Of a stretch of 64,000 bases of DNA, positions 1 through 12,326 are shown one piece after another. Both the position numbers and the translations under genes were made by a program. Below the pieces are notes generated by a model, which was not told the origin of the DNA, searched no databases, and was given only the letters and a program-made list of their open reading frames with translations. Every line of letters starts with the position of its first letter. The stretch's first letter is position 1. Source of the stretch: Nansenia antarctica (taxonomy: Eukaryota > Chordata > Actinopteri > Argentiniformes > Microstomatidae); assembly GCA_963989245.1 (NCBI GenBank), contig OZ022342.1, positions 18,579,457 through 18,643,456 of the forward strand, in the 5' to 3' direction.

Positions 1-757
1 TCCAAGTCCTCCATGAATCCACAGCAGGTAGGTTGAAGTCCCTCAGTGGCTGTCTCTCTGCTCCGGAACAACCACATTGTCAACCCATTGTCTTCATGTC
101 CTCTAAGCACATGGGCCACGCGCCACACCCAGAACTCCACTTGCAGGAAAGCCTATTCTACTCTTCAAGTGTGAAAGCACGGTAAAGGGAATATGACTGT
201 ATTTACTGGCTTTTACAGTGCGGCAATTTAGATATGATTTAGATATGATCATACATGTCAAGTCAATTCAGAAACTACATTCTTACTTGTCCTTATGGTA
301 TAACTATGGTATATGGTGTATATATATATGTATATATATATATATATATGATGTATACATATGGTATGAGGACATGAAACAATGACGCTTGAGTAGTTTT
401 AGAGAAGCTGAGGCGGGTACGGGTTAGTTCAATATGGTGGTTGCTGTTGAGCGCCCATTTGGAGACGGACACACCCTGGCAAGACAACAAAGAGCACATT
501 CACCAGTGCACCAGTGGCTCCCTGCTCTCCAAACAGCAAACGTATCAGAGAAACCCTCAGTCCTCTCACATTCAGAACAATCACACAGTCTCATTTACAC
601 AGGAACACAGGAGTGTTTCACCACCTTTTCTGATGTATTTCACAATGTTCTTTATTTATGCAGCACATACTACTATCAACAACAAATGCATCATGCGTTA
701 CTACATATATTGTTTTTCTTTTGGATCTTCTTCTAACACATTACTGTTATGTTTCAG

Positions 758-2095
758 GTGTATTACTATCAGTCAGGAGAGGATGTCGTTTCCAAACCGT
801 ATGTTGGCAGACTGAAACCTCCTACGTCTCCTAACACTACGTTGAATGCCTCAATCACCATAAGCAACATGCACGTGGCAGATGCAGGGGTCTACACCTG
901 TGAAGTCCGCAACTTCCCTGATATTAGTGGGAACAATGAGGGCAATATTGGTGTACACGTCTTTGGTAAGTTCTGTCAGTCATAGGGTGCACAATATCTC
1001 CTGTACAGAAGACAAGTACATATTGTAAATGTTTGTTGCTTTTGGTTGCTGTATTTTTCAGATATGGCCACTCCCAACATGTTGTCTACAAAATGGTATA
1101 ATCAATACTGCTTTGAAATATGTAATCATATCATCACTCACTAAATGAAATAACGCAATGATACATTCAGTAATTGTATAGTTATATATGAATGTGACTA
1201 CACAAACAGAAACATGAAATAGTGACCCTATTTTCCCTATTCTGAATTTTGTGATCATTGAATTACATGCTGTTTGTGATTCCGCTCATTCAGAGTTACC
1301 AGGACAACCTTGCTGGCCTCAGTATCCACAGTAGTTTCCATGGGAACTGCAGCAGACTAGTCTCTTCATTGTCAGTGTCAGAAATTAGAGCAGGAACACA
1401 GTACAAGACCACCCCCGACATGTCTCTTATTCAGAAATAGGATGGATAGACACATGGCTCTCAATCTAACATGTGATCAGCGATTCCCAGTATAACACAC
1501 CAGAGAAATGACATTGATGCATTGTGCTGTGTGTAATACATGATGTGGTCGGCTCACGTTTATTTTCTAACCTCTATATTTGATTTGAAACACATATACT
1601 GTAGAAGAAAACATTCATTTATCTTATACGCCATAACCAGCAATTTCCGATCACCTTTATCCCTATAGCCAATAGTACTATAGAAGAATAGGCAGACATG
1701 CGAAGAATTCAATAATCTTTCCTAGACTGTTTACATTGGAATGAGTGTATATGATTCACTGAAGAATGTTGTAATTGATAGCGTAGGCCTCCCCTGAGGC
1801 ACACCCACATTGGTAAGAGCCACTGAAGGCAGCCTTGGCAAATTTGAACTGCATCGTTGCTTATGTTTATTGTTGTTTATTGTGGATCCCCATTAGCCTA
1901 CACCAAGGTGAGACTACTCTTCCTGGGGTCCAAACACATAACAAATGCAAATACAAAAATATAATAAAACATTGTACAAGTACAGGTATGATTTTGAGAT
2001 ATGTCTGTAAGCAGGGAGTCACCCTTTTGTGTAGGATGATGTGATCTCACCTACTTTTCAACCAGATTGCAGCATATCAAAGGCTAATACCTTGT

Positions 2096-2154
<59 letters not shown>

Positions 2155-2387
2155 TCTCTCTCTCTCTCTCTCTGGTCTGTTAGAACAGCCCTCTGTGCCT
2201 TTCTGTGCTGTCCATGGCAATGTGGAGTCTGGTCACCTAGTTACTCTTACATGTCACAGTGAGAAGGGAAGCCCAACCCCCACCTATACCTGGACCAAAC
2301 TGGACCAGGCCAAGACCCATCGAGCTCCACTAGGAGATACCAGTGAGTCTCTAATATTGTATTAGTGACTGTTCTATACTGTATATA

Positions 2388-2440
<53 letters not shown>

Positions 2441-3450
2441 TGTGCACATGTGCGCAAGCAATGAAATGTTTCCTCTGGACATGCAATACTCACATTCTTC
2501 TTCTCAGATCACCTGACAGGAGTCATGTATATCAGAAACGTGTCCCAGTTTGAGTTTGGAGAGTACCAGTGTCATGCCTCAAATGTTGTGGGATCTGCTA
2601 CTTGCAATCTGGAGCTCAATCATGATGGTATGGGTATCATATTTATTTGCCTTTTCCATTGAATGAACTTACATATGTAGTCCTATAGGATCTTAAGCAT
2701 ACATATATTGCTACAGACACTTATTGGTAACCCCCCAATGTACAGAAATAAGAGATGGGGCCATTGCTGGTGCTGTCATTGGAGCGATACTAGGAGTTGT
2801 CCTCATCATCCTCATCATCTGGTTTGTCTTGCACATGATGAAGAAGCACAAATACAGTGCAGTGAAAGCACAGGAGACCAGCGAGATGCAGTGAGTGTGG
2901 TACAGTTACACTGCCCTTGTGATGAATTGGATATAATGCAATGGCAATCATGTGTGCAGTGTTACCCCTCTTGTGATATACAGTGTCCTGCCTGAGTAAT
3001 GTGGCAGTGAAGCATTTTCTTGTTTTGGCTAATTACAATGAGGTTAAGATGAGGTAGAGATTCCCAGCTTTGATGGTATTTGTGTACATATTACTTTAAC
3101 CAATCAGACATTTTTCAGAAACGCTTTTTATGGATAGTCCCCCTATTTTAGGATACGCAAAGGTAATGGGAAAATTGGCTTGACAGGTCAAATAAAAACT
3201 AATAGTAATTGTTTGATGCCAAATCCAATCTTGTGGAGTGTAGAGCCAAAAGAAGAAAACAAAATGCTTCACTGTCCCCTTACTTATGCAGGGCACTGTA
3301 CATATCTCCTCCTCCAGAGTCAAGAGTTCAAGCACAGCGTCACATGACGGTGGCCCCACCAGGGGGAGCACCCAGCAGGCCACAGGAGGAGTTTCCATGG
3401 CAACTACACCCAGCCACGTCCACGCTGATGGAGAGGAGGCGGAAGCATAA
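758..3450 (+). CDS. VSIG1-like (CTX family) immunoglobulin-domain membrane protein, 5' exons outside the window
   Basis: Five exons splice in one frame: 758-965, 2184-2342, 2508-2627, 2746-2890 and 3318-3450, all with GT-AG borders. Exon 1 here encodes the second half of a V-set domain (DAGVYTCEV). The next two encode a C2-type domain (HLVTLTCHS, then GEYQCHASNVVG). The fourth encodes a linker and one membrane helix (AIAGAVIGAILGVVLIILII) followed by a basic stop-transfer MMKKHKY. The last encodes a Ser/Thr-rich cytoplasmic tail ending EEAEA. The order and the paired cysteines fit VSIG1/CTX cell-adhesion proteins of epithelia. The signal peptide and first half of the V domain are not seen and should lie before base 1. 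The last acceptor is ambiguous: one at about 3291 also keeps a frame open to 3502 but gives a basic, less natural tail. AATAAA at 3801-3806 is a plausible poly(A) signal. Confidence 0.8.
1862..1985 (-). repeat. Probable LINE 3'-tail fragment in intron
   Basis: The stretch reads TTGTGGATCCCCATTAG, then a purine-rich break, then CTACTCTTCCTGGGGTCC and an A-rich run. I recall this phrase as a very common dispersed fish repeat, in the 3' region of a non-LTR element read in antisense. It lies in the VSIG1-like intron between the two Ig-domain exons. Confidence 0.4.
2099..2174. repeat. (TG)n then (TC)n microsatellite
   Basis: About 27 TG units run directly into about 11 TC units and end nine bases before the acceptor of the exon at 2184. 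The TC part therefore supplies the polypyrimidine tract. Confidence 0.97.
2391..2439. repeat. (TG)n microsatellite
   Basis: About 24 TG units lie 48 bases after the donor of the 2184-2342 exon, so this exon is bracketed by TG tracts. Confidence 0.97.
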
Positions 3451-4201
3451 GAGAGGCCTGCTGCTAAGAAAAAGGCTACAGACGGGAAGTCTGGGGCAGT
3501 AATACTGCTACAGGTGTTTACCAATGCCTGTGTATAAACATTATCTCAGGTTGCGTTTTTGTATGATGTGTGTGTTGTACAATAGAATCAATATCTTCAT
3601 GTCTGCTTTGAGTGATACAAGGGATATATGTTTTAAAGTTCTCAGCTTTCTGAATATATTGCGTTCCAAAACTCACACTGGACACTGATTTGATACTAAT
3701 AGTATGATTAAATCCATTCCCCGACTCAATGTCCCAATTCTCATTTCATATTCATTGGGACATTTCTAACCAATGATGACTCATCTATGCTTTATAGAGA
3801 AATAAAGAAAACTGACATTTGCATGACTGAGATGTGTGTCTCATTTGTAATGTGGGTACACATGCTCTGCAATGACATGGAACAAAACCTGAGCACCAAT
3901 GAGAGCAGCACACCCAATCCTAAGTATGATTTACCTCTTGACCTTAATAGTCCATGGGCCAAGACCGAAAATGTTACATACCAGTACCATCTGGGTGGGT
4001 AAATTCTAGTTGTGATTTTTTAATTCCTATACATCCCTAGATTATATTTTGATATAATATACCTTGCTGACTGGCAGCTTATTAATGGTTATCCCCTTAA
4101 AGTATGGATTGCTGTCATTCAAAACTGGCAAAGTGCTTTCCCTGGAAATCATCTTTCTTTCATTATATCCTCTCCCAGGGGTGTGTCTGGACTACTGATT
4201 G

Positions 4202-4409
4202 TTAGTATTACATGTAGAAAGAAATAGAAGCCGCACACTCAGGTTCCAGTGTGGTTTATTAGGACAAACCAAACCACACTTTTTGCATCTGGAACCTGAG
4301 TGTGCGGCTTCTATTTCTTTCAATTGGAATTTGCTCCTTTGCCAGTACCTCGCCTAGATTTTCTACGGTGTGCATTCTATTCTTTTCAATTTAGTATTAC
4401 ATGTAGAAA
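4202..4409. repeat. Fold-back insertion flanked by a 19-bp direct repeat
   Basis: TTAGTATTACATGTAGAAA occurs at 4202-4220 and again at 4391-4409 and brackets 170 bp. Inside, 4218-4248 and 4290-4320 are perfect 31-base inverted repeats, and the loop holds a second short inverted pair (GTGTGGTTT / AAACCACAC). The long direct repeat looks like a target-site duplication of a retroposed sequence. I do not recognise the element. Confidence 0.75.
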
Positions 4410-4432
4410 CATGTTCAACAGACATGTCTAGA

Positions 4433-5060
4433 TACAGTGGGTTAGAAAAATGTAGGCACCCCTAGTCAAAATGCCTTTTACAATTAATACCTAAGTGAAA
4501 AGAATCTAAGCTCTTAATGGTACAAAGTTAAACATGACACACCTTGCGCAAATGTTTGGGAACCCTGTCAACTAGTACTTTGTAACTCCTCCTCGGGCAA
4601 CTATAACTTGCAATAGCTTGCAAACGCTTCCTGTAGCCAGCTAAGAGTCTTTCAATTCTTGTTTTTGGAATGTTCCCCCATTCTTCCTGACAGAATAGCT
4701 CTAGCTCAGAAATATTCTTCAGCCTTCTTGCATGCACTGCATGTTTGATATCTCTCCACAGATTTTCAATAATATTCAAGTCTGAGGACTGTGATGGCCA
4801 TTCCAAAACCTTCATCCGTCTTTCCTGGAGGTACTTCATGGTTGATTTTGAGGTATGCTTCGAGTCATTGTCTTGCTGGAATACCCAACCTCTCTTCAAC
4901 TTCAATTTCTGGACTGACCTTTGAACATTAGCCTCTAGAATGTCTTCATATTTGGTGGAATCCATTATTCCTTCCACCTGCACATATTGCCTGTGCCCCC
5001 AGCTGCTACACATCCCCAAAGCATAATGGATCCACCTCTATGCTTAACACTAGGAGCGCA
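4433..5060 (-). mobile_element. Tc1/mariner element, decayed; transposase C-terminal half
   Basis: The minus strand keeps an open frame at 4528-5019 with the DDE hallmarks FQQDND, KHTSKS and SSDLNIIENLW, which mark the second Asp and the Glu region of Tc1 transposases. The N-terminal DNA-binding part is absent and the right end is not identifiable. The left end at about 4433 (CAGTGGGTTAGAAAAATG) resembles a Tc1 terminus. Expected to be inactive. Confidence 0.8.
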
Positions 5061-5394
5061 ACACTGTTTCACCTACTTACTTTTAGTCATGGCTGAGGAA
5101 GAAACAGTCCAAAGCATGGCTTCATATCACAAGAAGAGAAAAATTACAACATCGCTACTTGTAAAAATACATATGTTCCTATGTGTAGAGAAGCAGAGAA
5201 GCGGGTAAAATGATTAGTGCAATCTGACATGAATAAGCCTGAGTCTGCTGTTTTTTTTTTTCATGCAACATGGAACAAATTAAATGATATATATAATGTA
5301 TATAATGTAATCAAATTTCAAGTGTATTTGTCACATGCTAGAAAGTTTTTAATTCAAAAAGAAAGTTGATTATCATTTCCTCCCTTGTGCTACG

Positions 5395-6179
5395 GTCCCC
5401 TGGTCAGCACCAGAACAGCGAAGTGCTCTGCTGGACAAGGCCAAGTCGTTCCGGCCGATCCCTACCTCATGCCACGGCGTTCCTAAAGTACGTGTCCCGC
5501 CTGATCTGAAGGCATCGGGGTATGTCTTCATCCGCCAAGACGCCCATCGAGCCCCCCTGCAACCGCCCTATGATGGTCCCTACCGGGTCGTGGAGACAGG
5601 CGACAAATTCTTTATTATCGACATGGGGGGTAGTAAGGAACGCATCTCGGTGGATCGCCTTAAGCCAGCTCATCTGGACTTGGACCGTCCCGTCGAGGTG
5701 GCCCTCCCGCCCCGCCGCGGTCGCCCCCCTGTTAAAACAGCCCCGACCCTAGCTCCTGCAGACCCCCTGCCCTGCCTTCAGAGGCCGGCCAAACGTTCGC
5801 CTGTGGTTTTTCCCCTGCCTCGGTCTCCTGTGCCTGCTCAAGGGCGCCAGAGTCGCTTTGGGCGTGTTATCAGAGTCCCTGACCGTTTTTTGGGGCCGGT
5901 TCTTGTGAATTCTGGGGGGACGTGTGTAGTGACCGCTCGCTAGCGAGCAAAGTATTCCTAATTCACGGCGTTCCAGCCTTGTATAAAGCATTCTTATATG
6001 TTGGTGTTGACTCAATCACCCAGGCTGCTTAGCGGTTGATATGACGGGATATAAGTGGGACAGAGTTGAATGAATGTTTGTTGTTGTCAGTACGCATGCA
6101 GAGAGTGAGAATAAAGCACATGATTGTTTTTCTACCGGCAAACCGACTACATCGTCCTGTTATTGCCGTCACTCCTACA
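5395..6179 (+). mobile_element. Ty3/gypsy retrotransposon 3' end (integrase C-terminus plus 3' LTR)
   Basis: The plus frame from about 5486 reads VFIRQDAH, PPYDGPYRVVE, FFIIDMGG, ISVDRLKPAHLD and RRGRPP. This is the integrase C-terminal region of fish Ty3/gypsy polyproteins and ends at TAG 5941. A short G-rich run (TCTGGGGGGA, 5911-5920) may be the polypurine tract just before the LTR. The rest of gag-pol is missing, so this is a 5'-truncated remnant. Confidence 0.78.
5925..6179 (+). repeat. 3' LTR of the Ty3/gypsy remnant
   Basis: The segment starts TGTAG and ends CTACA, giving the 5-bp terminal inversion expected of an LTR. It contains AATAAA near its 3' end, at about 6111. The length is 255 bp. 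No matching 5' LTR is seen in the window. Confidence 0.7.
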
Positions 6180-7000
6180 ATTTAAAAATTATAGTAATAA
6201 ATATTGCAATATTTGCTCTTTAAAAGTGTCATTCTTGCACAATACGCCAGAACATGTGGGAGAAAGATGTAGCGAGAAGAAGGAGAGCATGAAAGAACAG
6301 AGAAAATAAAGAAAATAAATGTTTTGCCTGCCTGCACTTAGCATAAATCATTCTTGCCTAATGTTCAAGGCTACTGTATTTCTCGAGAAGGAATAATACC
6401 CCTCCCCCTCCCATTTTGTTATTATAATTATGAGCTTCATAGTGCTGTTTGAAACTTCATAGTGATAAACAAGTCTGTTGTGTTTATTTGTCCGTGAACT
6501 ACACGCCGGCTGTAACGTCAGCCTGTTATTTTATTTTGGTTACATGCTAGCATGCTAATTTCAATAATTCGCTACACGAAAGTTACAGAGGTGACTAGTT
6601 AACTAGCCAAACAAAACACGTCACATCATCACATCAGCGTGGTGATAAGTGGTGATACATTCCATAACTGGATACTAATTTGTTTCCAAACATAGCTGGC
6701 TAGCTAGCTAGCTAGCTTACTTACTTACTTATCAAATGTATCAAAAGCTCATCCAGGATGCTACCGGCTGTCTGTTGTTCAACCTCCCCAAAGCATACCT
6801 GTCAACCCTCCCGTTTTTCCCGGGATTCTCCTGTATTTTACCTTTCTTTCCCACTGTGCTCCCGTTTAAATATTTTCCCGTAAATCTCCCGTATTTTTTA
6901 CCTATAATATAATATAATTTAACACATAATTGTTAGACGTTGGCGCATGCGCGCAATCGTTATATCCATGTCGGAGTTGACTTGTTTCCTCTCGTTTCTT
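6180..7000. other. Gene-free stretch with dispersed-repeat character
   Basis: No exon-like frame was found. The stretch holds GCTAGC and TTAC short repeats (6696-6731) and a CCCGT-rich repeat at about 6795-6900 (CTCCCGTTTTTCCCGGGA) that I recall from many fish loci. Confidence 0.5.
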
Positions 7001-7141
7001 GGGCTGCGTTCGTATTTTGCTCTGAGAGCGCCGGAACGCACACTAGGTGCAACGTGATAAAGGGACCAAGTAATTTGATTGGACAAGAGGCATTCCATGA
7101 GTGGTGATCAGATTTCCAGAGCGTATTTACGAACGCAGCCT
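7001..7141. mobile_element. Short fold-back element (MITE-like)
   Basis: GGCTGCGTTCGTA at the left is matched by TACGAACGCAGCC at the right end (7128-7140). Inversion continues imperfectly inward through GCTCTG / CAGAGC. No coding capacity. Confidence 0.6.
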
Positions 7142-7274
7142 CGGTTATCTCCGTTTTGAAATGATCGCTGGTAGCATTGCCCCGCTCTTTTCCCATTGAC
7201 ATCATGGTAATGTATAAATAAATGTGCTGAATTGATATGCCCTTTTGTGTTTTCATGTATATACAGTATATGCA

Positions 7275-7545
7275 TATGTATATAAAAAAAAGTTTCCGAA
7301 TAAAAGTCAGAAAAAAAAAGTTTCCGAATAGAAGTCCGAAAAAAAAGTTTCTGAATAAAAGTCAGAAAAAAAAGTGTAAGAATAAAAGTCAGAAAAAAAA
7401 GTTTCTGAATAAAAGTCAGAAAAAAAGTTGCAGAATAAAAATCTGAAAAAATAAGTTGCAGAATAAAAGTCGGAAAAATAAAAGTCTGGGGAAAAAAAGA
7501 ATTCTGAATAAAAGTCAGAAAAATAAGTTTCTTAATAAAAGTGAT
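7275..7545. repeat. Minisatellite, A-rich unit of about 27 bp
   Basis: About nine imperfect copies of a unit like AAGTTTCTGAATAAAAGTC followed by an AGAAAAA run lie head to tail. The unit varies in the poly-A run and at TTTCTG/TTGCAG. Confidence 0.9.
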
Positions 7546-8400
7546 CGCAACATAAGCAAGATGGAACATTAGCATCTGACACATTAGCCCCTTTTACACA
7601 TTGTTCCCTGTAAATTACATGGAATCCCAATCCGGGTCCGCCAGTGATTTTTGTCGTCAAACTAAATGCCTGACAATTGCTGTGTTCTCCTTTTCACACA
7701 TGGCTCCGACACTGGTCTGCGCAAGCTACTTGAATCACGCATACAACTGGATGCAGAACTGAAACGAGACAGGCGCATGAGACTGTCATATACCATATAT
7801 CTGCCATATATCATACCTCCGTTTTATACGTATTTATCATAATATTTTTCACATTAATTTAACAGCGAGTCAACTCGTATTATGCTTACATCACCAAGTT
7901 TGCTCGCCAACAAAAGCACTTGATGCGTCTATATCACAAAATGTACATTTGAGTAAATAAGTTAGCTAAGTAAGTAATCTAGCTAACTATGATTGGAAAT
8001 AAAGTAGTATCCAGTTGTAGAATTATATTTATCACTACTTTGGCTGATGTGGGTTAACTAGCCAACTCCCTAACATCAGTACCAAGTGAGAAACTACTCG
8101 CTGTGATTGGTTAACTTGTTCCATGTGAAAACGTCTTGCATCAGACAAACATAACCCTCTGTGTGCAGGACCAGGGAATGTTCAGGCTTCTGTTCACACA
8201 TAAGCTGACCCGGTACATTCCATGGAATCATACATGGTCCCGACCCGGGTAATTGCCTGGGGGGGATTTCCCTGGTCAGTTGCGTTCACACATACCCATC
8301 AGGGTTCCCACACCTTCTGAAAAATCTAATTCAAGCACTTTCAAGACTCAATTCCCTCAAATTCAAGGACCCAACACGGCATAGTTTGAGACAGATCTAG
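7546..8400. other. Gene-free stretch, probable transposon debris
   Basis: No exon-like frame was found. The segment 8150-8400 contains GGGTTCCCACACCTTCTG and TTCAAGCACTTTCAAG, phrases I recall as common fish dispersed repeats. Confidence 0.4.
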
Positions 8401-8631
8401 ATGAGAATTTATATAATAGGAACTATACGCTCACAGACAACAATTAAAAAGAGAGACTTGAATGTGTGAACACTAGATGGTCTCTTGCTTTCTCTACCAC
8501 AGCAAATCAATACATTGTGAAATATGTGTAAAGTTAAGCAATACAGAGACTTATTTACTAGCTGACGAGCTAAGTCAGCTCGGTAGCTATAGCATGCAAC
8601 ACACAACTGGGAGACATACACATTTGTGACT

Positions 8632-9168
8632 TCACACATTTGCAGGAAAACAACTGTAAGACGACATCTGGACGCACATCCACTGGATTTCCAGCGGCCC
8701 CTCATCGTCTGTGGTCCACCCATGGTCCTTGGGGCTTGGTACAGATGGCTGGGTTTGAAGAGACCGTCTCCAGATTGCAGCCTGATAGTTGGCACGGATG
8801 GGATGCATGAATAAGCAATCATCACATGGTGGAAGCTGGCTGGACTCGACCTCCCCACGTCTGGAGCAGAAAAGTTGGTACCGAAGAAGGTTGACAACTG
8901 TAGTGTGCGTAGAGTGTGATTTCCTGAAACACATGTCGTCTGGACATAGTGGATTCACCCAGCAGTTTTCCAGGATCAACAATGGACTGTATGTCATCTC
9001 TTCTGATCCTGGGCAGCTATAAATCTGGGTGATTGAGCTGAGAATCGCCTCGACCCTCAGGTAGGCACTGCGGTACTCTGATGTCAAGTAGTAGTTGGAG
9101 ACAGTCCCAGGTTTGAGGCTGAAGCCGTTTGTTCCGATGATACTGCACTGGTGGAATATCTCCCTCAC
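8632..9168 (-). mobile_element. C-terminal fragment of a transposon-derived ORF
   Basis: The minus frame encodes a Cys/His-rich segment followed by LPPCDDCLFMHPIRANYQ, AAIWRRSLQ and VPSPKDHGW. I recall this signature from the C-termini of many repeated uncharacterised fish proteins of transposon origin. The start at 9168 is arbitrary because the upstream part is decayed. I cannot name the superfamily. It is unlikely to be a host gene. Confidence 0.5.
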
Positions 9169-10043
9169 ACAAGTCTTTGGCTTACTCCAAAATTGGGATA
9201 TGTGACAGGGTCTGATGAAAAGGTCCCCAGTTAGGGCAACATACTTTATCAGTTTTTTCCAGATTATGAAAGGGCAGATTGTAAGCTTTCAAATGATGTG
9301 TCATACATTCTGAAACAAATTGAAGAAGTTATGTATATTTGAATATTGATACCCCCCCAAATCAACAAACAGAGAAATTCTGCCTCCAAGTTTTCACAGA
9401 CACTTTTCACCAGCAGGTAATGGGTGGGAACAATAGCTGGTTAACTCCACCCCCAACCACTCCCCCATTACACTACCTGTCATCTGTCTGTGGGGTTGTC
9501 AGATAACCCTCAGGAAACAAACTTGCAGGGCTGACATGTTGAAATTGCTAAATAATATTAATTCAAGATTCATGATGTTATGATTATTGCCATGTGTGCC
9601 AAAAGGTTATTACATCCCATTATACAAGTACAGGATAGTAACATTCTTATGGCTTCAGTTTCAGTCGACATTGCAGCCAGCAAGGGAAAACAAAATGGCA
9701 ATGGAAAAAATGGAAAAAGGAAACAATAATAACGTGTGTGTACATTTAGCATTATAGTCCATAATGCATCTAGTGGAACTTAGTGTAGTTCCTTCCCATC
9801 CCATCTGGATATCAAAGCTGTAATAAAAATAGAAGACAGTACATTTAAAATGATTGCCCACTGTTATCAACACACCATTTTTACAAAATATTACTATGTT
9901 CATAAAATACCTGCAGTTCTGGTGACTCACATCAAGGTCTCATCTCTCAGAACCTCTCACTTCATCATGCTGTAAGACAAATTTCAGGTCAGAGGTGTGG
10001 ACACTTCCATAGTGTAGGCTTGCATGCTTTCCATAGACTCTCA
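9169..10043. other. No gene seen
   Basis: Short frames only, without splice-supported or family-like content. The stretch ends in the left 8-bp duplication of the next hAT element. Confidence 0.5.
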
Positions 10044-11663
10044 CAGTGTGCGAATTAAATCACGGTGTGCGGGGGAGCCCAGGGATTAAAGCAACAACAA
10101 CAAAATATCTCCTAGCGGAAAAAAAAAATCAGGCCAAATCGGGGCCGGTGGCTTTCCGTGCGCAAAGCGCGTGTGATTTTCCGTTCTACGTTCTAATGCT
10201 TTGACTTTTCTTTCGAAAAATGTGAATACATTTCCGCGTTGTCGAAAATCAATGACACATCGCTAGTCAACTAACACGGCTTGTTTTATGAGCCTGCTAA
10301 CAATGTAAAGTAGTGTTGTAGTTAACTAGGTAGCAGTCCAATCCATTACGTTGCAGTATTTTGGCTTGACTAGCAAGTTTGTGTTGTGATTCTCAACAAC
10401 GTTGAAACGTAGTTTCACCCTTTTCCATATTTTTGAATAATAAATGTGTGGACTGACGATGTAGCGCAGCCTAACTTATTCTAATAATTATTTAACATAG
10501 TTTTATTGTGATAATTATTCCCCCCTCCTCCCAGACTTACAAGGTCACATTATTATTGGATTGGTTGTTTGCGTGCCGGGTGAAGTTAGCTAAACATTTA
10601 ACCTGCTAGCAAGAGAAACATCACTCTCCAAAGGTCTAAAGAGGAAAGTTGACGGTGGAAACAGGGCATTTAGGAATGGACAGTGAACTATGCGTTCATC
10701 CTACCTGGTTTCATCAATGCAAAGCCGTTGTGAGACTCACATTTTCCGTGCTCACAATGAATGTTCCCTTCCACCTATACATGCGAGTCGTCCTTTTCGT
10801 CAATGAATGTGATACAGACGCACTGACTAGACTAATCGATTGGTGCATAAAAACCTTGAGAACTGCCGGATTAAAGTGACGTCCATAATAATAATAAATA
10901 ATAATAATACATTAGACTTATAGCGCTTTTCTAGACACTCAAAGACGTCCATATCACCACATATCACCAACAAATAGTGACCGATGGGAGATGCCAGTTT
11001 TCTCATTAAGTGAGATTTAATAGCCTAATATTATTTTTTCTATTTTTAATGAATGGCTCATTGTAATTATTATCCCTGGTAATGTAGCGTGTTTGCTCTG
11101 TCGTTTCAGGAGCATATAGGCTAAGCGGATTCATTTTTTAATTATTTTTTGCGCCGATTTAGTTGTCAATGTTTTTCATAAAATTAAACTGCATTTGCTT
11201 TGTTACTGTTCACATGTGTGGTGCAGTCACATTCACATAGCCTATAAGTAAACATTAAGTTTGAATTATTTACTGAGCTGGCGTTACTTTTTTCAAACCA
11301 CACACCGCATGTCGGCTATTTCAGCAGCACGCACCATGTCCACCTACTTATCACTATGAGGGGTTCAGCGTCAGTGCACCCCGCTCTGTTACCTTCGCAT
11401 AGTTGTAGCCAATAAAGGCCTATATGTAGGCTATATAGGCTATTATATATCATTTATATACCTAATACCAACATCAAAATAGATTGTATGCCTCTACAAA
11501 TCAAATTACACCAGGTAAAATCCGTCACAACTTGGAATAAATCCATCGCAATTTGGAATATTTTAGAGCTCCCCCAAAATTTCACAAACCATGTTTCCAG
11601 GGGAGCTCATGTCACCACTAGGGGAGCTATAGCTCCCCGAGCTCCCCCTTATTTCGCACCCTG
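10044..11663. mobile_element. Non-autonomous hAT-type element with intact 8-bp TSD
   Basis: GACTCTCA at 10036-10043 is repeated at 11664-11671. The 1620 bp between begin CAGTGTGCGAATTA and end (reverse complement) CAGGGTGCGAAATAA. An 8-bp target duplication and CAG-type imperfect inverted ends are hAT hallmarks. No transposase-like frame is present inside. Confidence 0.82.
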
Positions 11664-11691
11664 GACTCTCATGAACACAGTGTACTGTACT

Positions 11692-12152
11692 CACCGCTGG
11701 ACTGGCCATACAATCTACCTGCCCGCTGGCAGGTGGGCCGCGCTAGTTTTGGGCCGGTCGGGACAAGTGCAGTGTCATGTTCGTAGATAAGATAGTGAAA
11801 GGGGGTGCCCAGAAAATTAGGGAGAAAAAAAGTAAGAAGCTAGCAGAGGATGCCTCAAAATGTCAGAAACTGACAGATATGTTCTCTGGATCGAGTGTGG
11901 GGGCTAGGCCTACTACAGATACAGCAGCCATGTCTCATCACCGTGGAGTACGTCAACAGTGAGTGAGTACACTGGTTCACACTTGCATTGGTATACTTGC
12001 TGTCCATGTCACTTACTCCGCTCTATAGTTTTTTTTTTACAAATGGTATATTCAACAGACTGCCAGCATGTTGATCGGCGGTGTCGGACCGATTGTGTTG
12101 GGCCGGTCTGAGCCACATGGCAGGGCCTAATTTTTGTCCCAGTCCAGCCCTG
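11692..12152 (+). mobile_element. hAT element with a transposase N-terminal remnant and intact 8-bp TSD
   Basis: ACTGTACT at 11684-11691 is repeated at 12153-12160 around 461 bp. The ends are CACCGCTGGACTGG and (reverse complement) CAGGGCTGGACTGG. An internal + frame (11777-11962) reads KGGAQKIREKKSKKLAEDAS then KCQKLTDMF, which resembles the start of ZMYM1-like hAT transposases. The rest of the transposase is deleted. Inactive by itself. Confidence 0.8.
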
Positions 12153-12238
12153 ACTGTACTTGTTGAAGTCATCCTACATACTGATTCCACACAACATTAC
12201 CGTTCATTACAAAAGCATTTACCTTTTCTATAATATCT

Positions 12239-12284
12239 CTAACAAAGCTAGCTAACAAGGTAACACTTGTTTGGCTAGTGTAGT

Positions 12285-12326
<42 letters not shown>

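Noticed and set aside
3209..3502. Alternative last exon of the VSIG1-like gene from the acceptor near 3291
   Set aside because: It keeps a frame but gives a basic tail. The acceptor at 3317 has a better pyrimidine tract and gives a typical Ser/Thr-rich acidic tail.
10649..10879. 76-codon frame inside the 1.62-kb hAT element as a transposase
   Set aside because: No hAT motif (zinc finger, RW or dimerisation domain) is visible, so it is treated as chance.
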